From assembly GCF_041080865.1 (NCBI RefSeq), contig NZ_CP160906.1, positions 1,488,001-1,552,000 of the forward strand: DNA of 64,000 nt, given 5' to 3'. The translations under genes and the position numbers were made by a program. The notes beneath the pieces are model-generated. The model saw nothing but the letters and a program-made list of their open reading frames with translations, was not told the DNA's origin and did no database searches. Below are positions 59,064 through 64,000 of the stretch, piece by piece; position 1 is the stretch's first letter, and each line of letters opens with the position of its first letter. The stretch is from Psychromonas sp. MME1 (lineage in GTDB: Bacteria > Pseudomonadota > Gammaproteobacteria > Enterobacterales > Psychromonadaceae).

Positions 59064-61725
59064 TTAGTTAATTGTTGTTACTCGGCTAAAGCGTGTTCCA
59101 TCGAAACTACTGGTGCGTAGGTAAATTTTACCAGAAACCTTAGGTTTATTAGCTTGATCATAACTTAACCAGTTTTTACCATCTGTGCTGTATTGAATCG
59201 GTAACCCAGGTAAATCAACATTCGCTTCAAGCACACCATCGGCAATAATTGCACCAGGTACAGATAGACGGTATTCAACATTGTGAGCTTCTAATTTCTC
59301 TAATTGGCGTTGACCAATTAGATTCGCAAAATTATTCCACTCTTGTTGTAATAGATCTTTATTAACAAAATCAGTATCACCTGAGAACTCACGCCCTTGC
59401 ACATAATCTAATTCGAAACCACCTTTATGCCAAGCACGCTCTGCAACAGAGAAAATACGTGGGTAAACCATATATTCATATTGGGCATCGGTACGTACTG
59501 TTTCACTCCACTGTTGACCAGAGATACCATGAAATTTGGCAACGGGTTGCTCTGCTTTTGCCGTGAAGCTATTGCCATCACGATCAACCGATGTTTCCGC
59601 ATTTTGCTGAATATTTTCTGGTGCAAATGCAAATACTTTGCGTGTATCGTTAAAGCGAGTTGCCCAGTAATATCCACGCTCTGCTGGATGCACTTCATTA
59701 GGGAAATCGAAGTACAAGTAATCAGGATTTGATAATACTACTTTATATCCTTTATTCGCCCATTTGTAAGCTTCGTTATGGCCACCCCAGAAGAGCGTTT
59801 CCCAGAAGTTCACGGTTGTATCTTTGGTTGCAAAATCCTCTGGACCAGCAGCATATTTCAAGCCATCTTCCCACGCCTGTAACGTTGAAATACCTTTATC
59901 ATTGACAAGCTTGCTGACTTCTTTAGCAAAATAGGAAGGCATATCTTGCAGATTAGCAATTTTTCCATCGGCAATTAATTTAGCGCACATCGGTGATTTA
60001 CCAAACGGTACATCTTGCTTGCTAGAATCTACATTACCACGCCATCCCACTAAATCTTCTGCTTTTGTGACGTTCGGATTCTTGATAACCACCACCTTGC
60101 ATGATGTTTTTAAATTCATCACCACCGTAGTGCCATGCACTTAGAGGCTGTCCAGCCGCTTTATGCATCGCCGCCATCTCACTCATTACTTTTTTAACAA
60201 ATGCCGTTGAACCAGGTTGGCAAGGGTTAATAAAGGATAGCTTATCGTAGAATTGGATCGTTGTAACATTTGATCTGTCCTTAGGATCCGTCAGACGATA
60301 TTCATTGGCGGCCTTCTCGTTACCTTTTTCCATCAAACGTTTATATCGTGCTTCCATTGAAACAACCGCTGCACGGGCATGCGCTGGCATATTGATTTCA
60401 GGAATCACCGTTACACCGCGAGCTTGCGCATATTTGACTAGCGAAATATAGTCGTTTTTACTATAGAATCCAGAGCCTTGGTTATTCGTATCAGGGCCAG
60501 ATCCCAATTGCGGCATTAAACATGTCGTTTCACTTTCATCATGACAACGCTGACTACCGACATCCGTCAGTTCTGGTAAACCAGGTATTTCTATGCGCCA
60601 CCCTTCGTCATTAGTTAATCCTAAGTGAAGTTTGTTAAGTTTCATCGCCGCCATTTGATCCACTAATTTGTAAAGCGTATCAAGGCTACGGAAGTGACGT
60701 GCGACGTCAGTTTGCATACCACGATAAGGGAATCGAGGCGCATCTTCAACAACCATTGGGCTAACCATATGATCGTTTACACCAAGTAAAGAGATAAGTG
60801 ATTGCGCGCCCCAGAAAGCCCCATCTACATCATGGCCTTTAATCACTGCACCTTTTTGAGTAATACTTAAATCATAACCTTCACTCTGTTCAATTTTGCT
60901 ACCGAGTCTGATAATGACCGGATAACCTTGATCAGATAACGATACACCCAGTGCTGTTAATGAATCTTTGATGGCAGCAATACGATCATCTGGCAAACCT
61001 TTAACAGATAGTTTTACAGAAGATAGATCAACTTGAGGACCCGCAAGAATTTTTTGCTGTAACGGTGTAGGTAAAATCAGATCATCAATCGCATTAGCTG
61101 CAAGATGGCTGCTGCTAAGGTTAGCTTGGTAGCGTGTTTCACTATTCATTAATATATTGTTATCACCAGCATTACGCTTCCAGCCATCTTTTGGCATCGG
61201 TTTTTCGTAGCTGCTTGCATCGTCAATATCCGTCATACTTGCAATAACTTTAGGCGTAGCACCTTCAGCTGCAACATACCAGTTTGGCATAATGTCAGAT
61301 TCGAATAATACCCAATACTCAACGACTAACGGAATTTCTACTGTATTATCTTTATTAAATCCAGCGAATTTTTCAGTCGGAGTCAAACGGTAAAGATCAC
61401 CTGTAACGTGCTGAATATCAAATTGTTCATTATCAACACGTTGAATGCGACGAATAGAAGAAATATAGATACTCCATTCTTTTGAGGTTACATCAATGCC
61501 AGTATTAGTAAGGTGTAACTTCGCTATACCACAAGCAGCCCACTCACTTGCTAATGCCTGACAATCGATGCCAGCGGCAGCGCCATCATTGCTAACAACT
61601 TCATATTTTACAATCAAATTATCAGCCAATGAATCAACAACAGACTGCTGACTAGAAGCTGCTTGTACAAAAGAAACCTGCGCTGCAGACATGGCGATAG
61701 CTAATAGAGAATATTTCAACTTCAT
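59064..61725 (-). CDS. chb: Chitobiase (GH20 beta-N-acetylhexosaminidase; carries a frameshift in this sequence)
   Basis: Chitobiase removes GlcNAc from chitobiose and short chitin chains. The N-terminal part has a Sec signal peptide (MKLKYSLLAIAMSAAQVSFVQA), a carbohydrate-binding domain, a GH20b region and the (beta/alpha)8 domain up to WHYGGDEFKNIM, with the catalytic Asp536-Glu537 pair. Near 60080 one extra G (CAAGAATCC) shifts the frame. The corrected text goes on as NPNVTKAEDLVGWRGN, then NFWETLFWGGHNEAYKWANK, ERGYYWATRFNDTRKVFAFA and the C-terminal Ig-like domain ending at 59064. The whole, about 885 residues, matches Vibrio-type chitobiases. A base-calling fault is likely. It faces away from the chitoporin gene across a shared control region. 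Confidence 0.92.
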
Positions 61726-62062
61726 AACGGTGCTCTCATCTTGTTGGTTATTAACGGCCCCAATCCTGGACCAACTAGTAATATCAGAGGAAGGCTATCT
61801 ATGTTTGTTCACATAAACGGTTGCTGTTCAATATCGGCAATAAATTTAGCGAATATGTATGAAAGCAGCTCTATGCTCCACTCACCAAGACAAATCTTAT
61901 GCAGCTTCCCTGCATACGTTACAAAATAATAATGGCAGCCAATAAGCCATTAACACTCAGTAAATAATGATATAAAAATCAATCATTGCTTAGCACAGTG
62001 AAACGTATTTGTTTAAGTTAGATTAAACAGATAAGCCTCAAACCTTGAATTCAGAATAAAAG

Positions 62063-62086
62063 AATTATTTCGCGATGCAAATTAAA
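62063..62086 (+). promoter_or_regulatory. NagC-like operator 1
   Basis: TTATTTCGCGATGCAAATTAA is a near palindrome with the TTATTT...AAATAA layout of NagC/Mlc boxes. It lies about 340 bp from the chitobiase start and just left of the CRP-like site. Confidence 0.55.
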
Positions 62087-62096
62087 CAAATCAGAA

Positions 62097-62114
62097 GCGT
62101 GATTTTTATCACTT
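62097..62114 (+). promoter_or_regulatory. CRP-like binding site
   Basis: GTGA-TTTTTA-TCAC at 62099-62112 has both half-site cores at the exact 6-bp spacing of the CRP consensus. It would allow cAMP-CRP activation of chb or chiP. Confidence 0.6.
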
Positions 62115-62502
62115 AAAGATATAAAAATGTTATTTCAAAGCGACAAACAATAACACTTAATGATCGATGAAAATTAATTAGATCAAAAATTCAACAGCAC
62201 GCACTGGCAATGCAAAACATTATTGACCACAAAGAAACCACACCAGCCAAAAAATAACTAAAAACAACTTACAGAGTAACAGTTAAAGCACAGACAACAA
62301 ACAGCAACAGCAACACAACAAGCCACTGTTTTAAAACAACTTTAAAATTCACAGAATAAAACTAAAAATACGAAACATCACGAACAACATCTAACAACCC
62401 ACAAAAACATGCTCAAGATCTAAAAAACATACAAACAAGCACGGCTGGCATTTATAGTTTGAAGTAGCTCATATTTTCAACCACAAAACAAAAATAGAAG
62501 TT

Positions 62503-62524
62503 GTTATTTCGCGGCGCAAAAGTA
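62503..62524 (+). promoter_or_regulatory. NagC-like operator 2
   Basis: GTTATTTCGCGGCGCAAAAGTA keeps the TTATTTCGCG left half and a looser right half. Its centre lies about 41 bp (four helical turns) from operator 3, which favours cooperative binding. Confidence 0.5.
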
Positions 62525-62542
62525 CTATTTAGTTGTTAAAAA

Positions 62543-62565
62543 GTTATTTTGCGTAACAAATAAAC
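62543..62565 (+). promoter_or_regulatory. NagC-like operator 3
   Basis: TTATTTTGCGTAACAAATAA is the most symmetric of the three boxes (TTATTT / AAATAA). It lies about 88 bp before the chiP start, where a repressor would cover the promoter. In Escherichia coli NagC represses chiP and GlcNAc-6-P relieves it. Confidence 0.6.
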
Positions 62566-62652
62566 ATAGTGTTTGACACTAATTTATTACCAAGCAACCA
62601 AACAGAGATACTTAATTGCTGGTAGTCAAGTCGATAAATAGGAGCAGTACAA

Positions 62653-64000
62653 ATGAAAACTCGGATTTTTAAACGCGCATCAGTCAGTGCAGCAGTGATT
62701 ACAGCAATCGCAACATGTGCGATGACAGGACAAGCCGTTGCAGCAGATGACGTCAGCCCAGAATATAAAGCTGGCTATGAGAAATTTGTTGAAGATCACA
62801 AATTAAGCGGCGGTTTGTTCTATTTCCAACGTGGTCGTGACCGTATGCAAGGTAAACCCGATCAAGATGGTAAATATCATTCAAATCTAAGCCACACAAC
62901 CACACAGCTAGCACTGAACTATAACTCAGGATATGCATGGGATATGGTCGGTCTAGATTTAGCTGGTTTTACTGCCTATGACTTGGCCGTTGATGAAAGT
63001 AACCCTGTCAATCAAGAAAATGAATTCTCCTTTGCTGCCTCTAAATTTGGTGACAATTATAAATCAGGTAATGATGGTACACCTGCAAATGGCTACAGCA
63101 TTACAACTGCTGCGCTTAAGTTAAAAATGTTTGATGGTGCGATGACAGCGAAAGCCGGTCATACGCAACTCTATGTACCGGGGATCATTGGCGTGAACTG
63201 GTCTTATCAACCAGGTACTTACCAAGGTGGACAAGTGGAAGGTAATTTTGGTCCACTTTATGTAACCTATGCATACGCTAATGAATATAAAGCACCATGG
63301 TTTAAACAAACTGGCAAGTTCTACAAAGCACAAGCATGGGGTTCGTTAACGAGCGAAAATGAAATTGACTACATTCACGGTCTAGCAGCTCGTTATACTA
63401 TTGACGGTGGTCCAACGTTAACTGCATCATATGGTCAATCTGAAGGCTGGATGGATAGCTATTTTGCTAAAGTAGCACACACCTTCGATATTATGGGTGG
63501 TTTAAATACAAGCTACCAATTCTATGGTTCAGAAACTAATGATAATTTCTACGATGGTTTAGCACAATTACATGCAATTACCTTAGGCACCACCCAAGGT
63601 GCATATAGCTACCGTTTAGAGGGAACATATGTTAAGGCGGAAGGTGACTCAGGTAACTATCTACCTCGTATGACTAAGGGTTACGGAAACTCGCAGGGTG
63701 CATTGGAAATTTGGTGGGATTCTCGATCTGACTGGAATCACAATAATGAAAAGGCTGTTTTTACTGGTGTAACGCGTACACTGGATGATTTAGTTGACGC
63801 AAAAGGTTGGGCAGTTGGTCTTTCTGGTGCCTACGGTTGGGATGCTGAAAATGGTGATGGCTCTCTAACTAACGGTAAAGAGTACGCCTATAACGTTGAT
63901 GTAATGTATACAGTGCAAGATGGCTACCTAAAAGGGACATTATTTAAACTGCACTATACTGATTACACCAACAAGCAAGATGACCTAGGTGATTGGGCTT
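62653..64000 (+). CDS. chiP: Chitoporin (OprD-family outer-membrane porin), C-terminus outside window
   Basis: Chitoporin lets chito-oligosaccharides cross the outer membrane. The frame is open from the ATG at 62653 (AGGAG 8 nt upstream) to the window edge, 449 codons. A Sec signal peptide is visible (MKTRIFKRASVSAAVITAIA... to QAVAA, cleavage near residue 31). The mature part begins DDVSPEYKAGYEKFVEDHKL, then GGLFYFQRGRDRMQG, and continues with the alternating aromatic and polar strands of an OprD-type barrel. The neighbour chitobiase and the NagC-like sites support chitin use over other OprD substrates. Most of the expected barrel is present; the last strands are cut off. Confidence 0.85.
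   Translation, partial: MKTRIFKRASVSAAVITAIATCAMTGQAVAADDVSPEYKAGYEKFVEDHKLSGGLFYFQRGRDRMQGKPDQDGKYHSNLSHTTTQLALNYNSGYAWDMVGLDLAGFTAYDLAVDESNPVNQENEFSFAASKFGDNYKSGNDGTPANGYSITTAALKLKMFDGAMTAKAGHTQLYVPGIIGVNWSYQPGTYQGGQVEGNFGPLYVTYAYANEYKAPWFKQTGKFYKAQAWGSLTSENEIDYIHGLAARYTIDGGPTLTASYGQSEGWMDSYFAKVAHTFDIMGGLNTSYQFYGSETNDNFYDGLAQLHAITLGTTQGAYSYRLEGTYVKAEGDSGNYLPRMTKGYGNSQGALEIWWDSRSDWNHNNEKAVFTGVTRTLDDLVDAKGWAVGLSGAYGWDAENGDGSLTNGKEYAYNVDVMYTVQDGYLKGTLFKLHYTDYTNKQDDLGDWA

Larger units (their letters stand above)
61740..62652. other. Long AT-rich intergenic control region between chb and chiP
   Basis: No credible gene lies in these 913 bp. The region holds one CRP-like site and three NagC-like palindromes listed separately, most of them nearer to chiP. 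The segment 62160-62460 is poor in T on the plus strand (rich in A and C), which I cannot explain. Confidence 0.7.

Noticed and set aside
61741-61929. 62-codon plus-strand frame between chb and chiP
   Set aside because: No ribosome site, no recognisable protein pattern, and it lies in a regulatory gap.

Overview
This window looks like a chromosomal segment of a marine, probably cold-adapted gammaproteobacterium close to Psychromonas (Alteromonadales/Vibrionales side). The evidence is a full gammaproteobacterial division and cell-wall (dcw) cluster, the rib-nusB and pheST-ihfA blocks, chitin-use genes (chitobiase and chitoporin) with NagC-like operators, integron-cassette genes close to Vibrio homologues, and AT-rich intergenic DNA. 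The genus is inferred from protein similarity recalled from memory. No rRNA or tRNA gene was found.

Layout. 1-6092 (minus) is the N-terminal two thousand residues of a very large secreted adhesin. It has about twenty near-identical 93-residue Ig/cadherin-like repeats behind an N-terminal region with a TAAG motif. 6695-13661 holds msrA, a DUF445 gene with an internal stop, the riboflavin block nrdR-ribD-ribE-ribB-ribH-nusB (minus), and ihfA. 13666-18872 holds pheT, pheS, a frameshifted FAH-family gene and a diguanylate cyclase. 19032-23578 (plus) holds a DASS transporter, glpK and glpD. 23559-24665 holds a methyltransferase-like membrane protein and sfsA.

24686-27808 is the most interesting accessory region: a decayed run of integron cassettes on the minus strand. 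It has three attC-like sites, a parE-like toxin remnant, a broken higBA pair, an intact antiphage dCTP/dCMP deaminase gene (avcD family) and an unknown coiled-coil protein. In two cassettes the leading core and the first core of that cassette's own attC are exact reverse complements (GTTAGAGC/GCTCTAAC and GTTATGAGC/GCTCATAAC), as integron recombination requires. No integrase gene lies in the window.

28066-32381 holds ppiC, epd, a CPA2 antiporter and an HDOD protein. 32602-50506 (minus) is the dcw cluster from mraZ to ftsZ followed by lpxC. 50809-55391 (plus) holds rsfS-rlmH-mrdA-mrdB-rlpA, the cell-elongation block. 55538-58838 holds a glycerophosphodiesterase, pmbA, darP and a DUF2750 gene. 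59064-64000 holds a chitobiase (minus) and a chitoporin (plus, cut by the window end) either side of a regulatory region with one CRP-like and three NagC-like sites.

Two families of short dispersed repeats occur. The first is a 160-162 bp MITE-like element (four copies plus a decayed end), one copy nested in another with a 3-bp target duplication. The second is more variable, with ATACCCATG-type ends.

Quality caveat. ftsZ, ftsW, murF and ftsI, all normally essential, each carry a single-base frameshift, as do the chitobiase and FAH genes. The simplest reading is uncorrected indel errors, so every 'pseudogene' call here, including the in-frame stops in the DUF445 gene and higA, should be read with that in mind.
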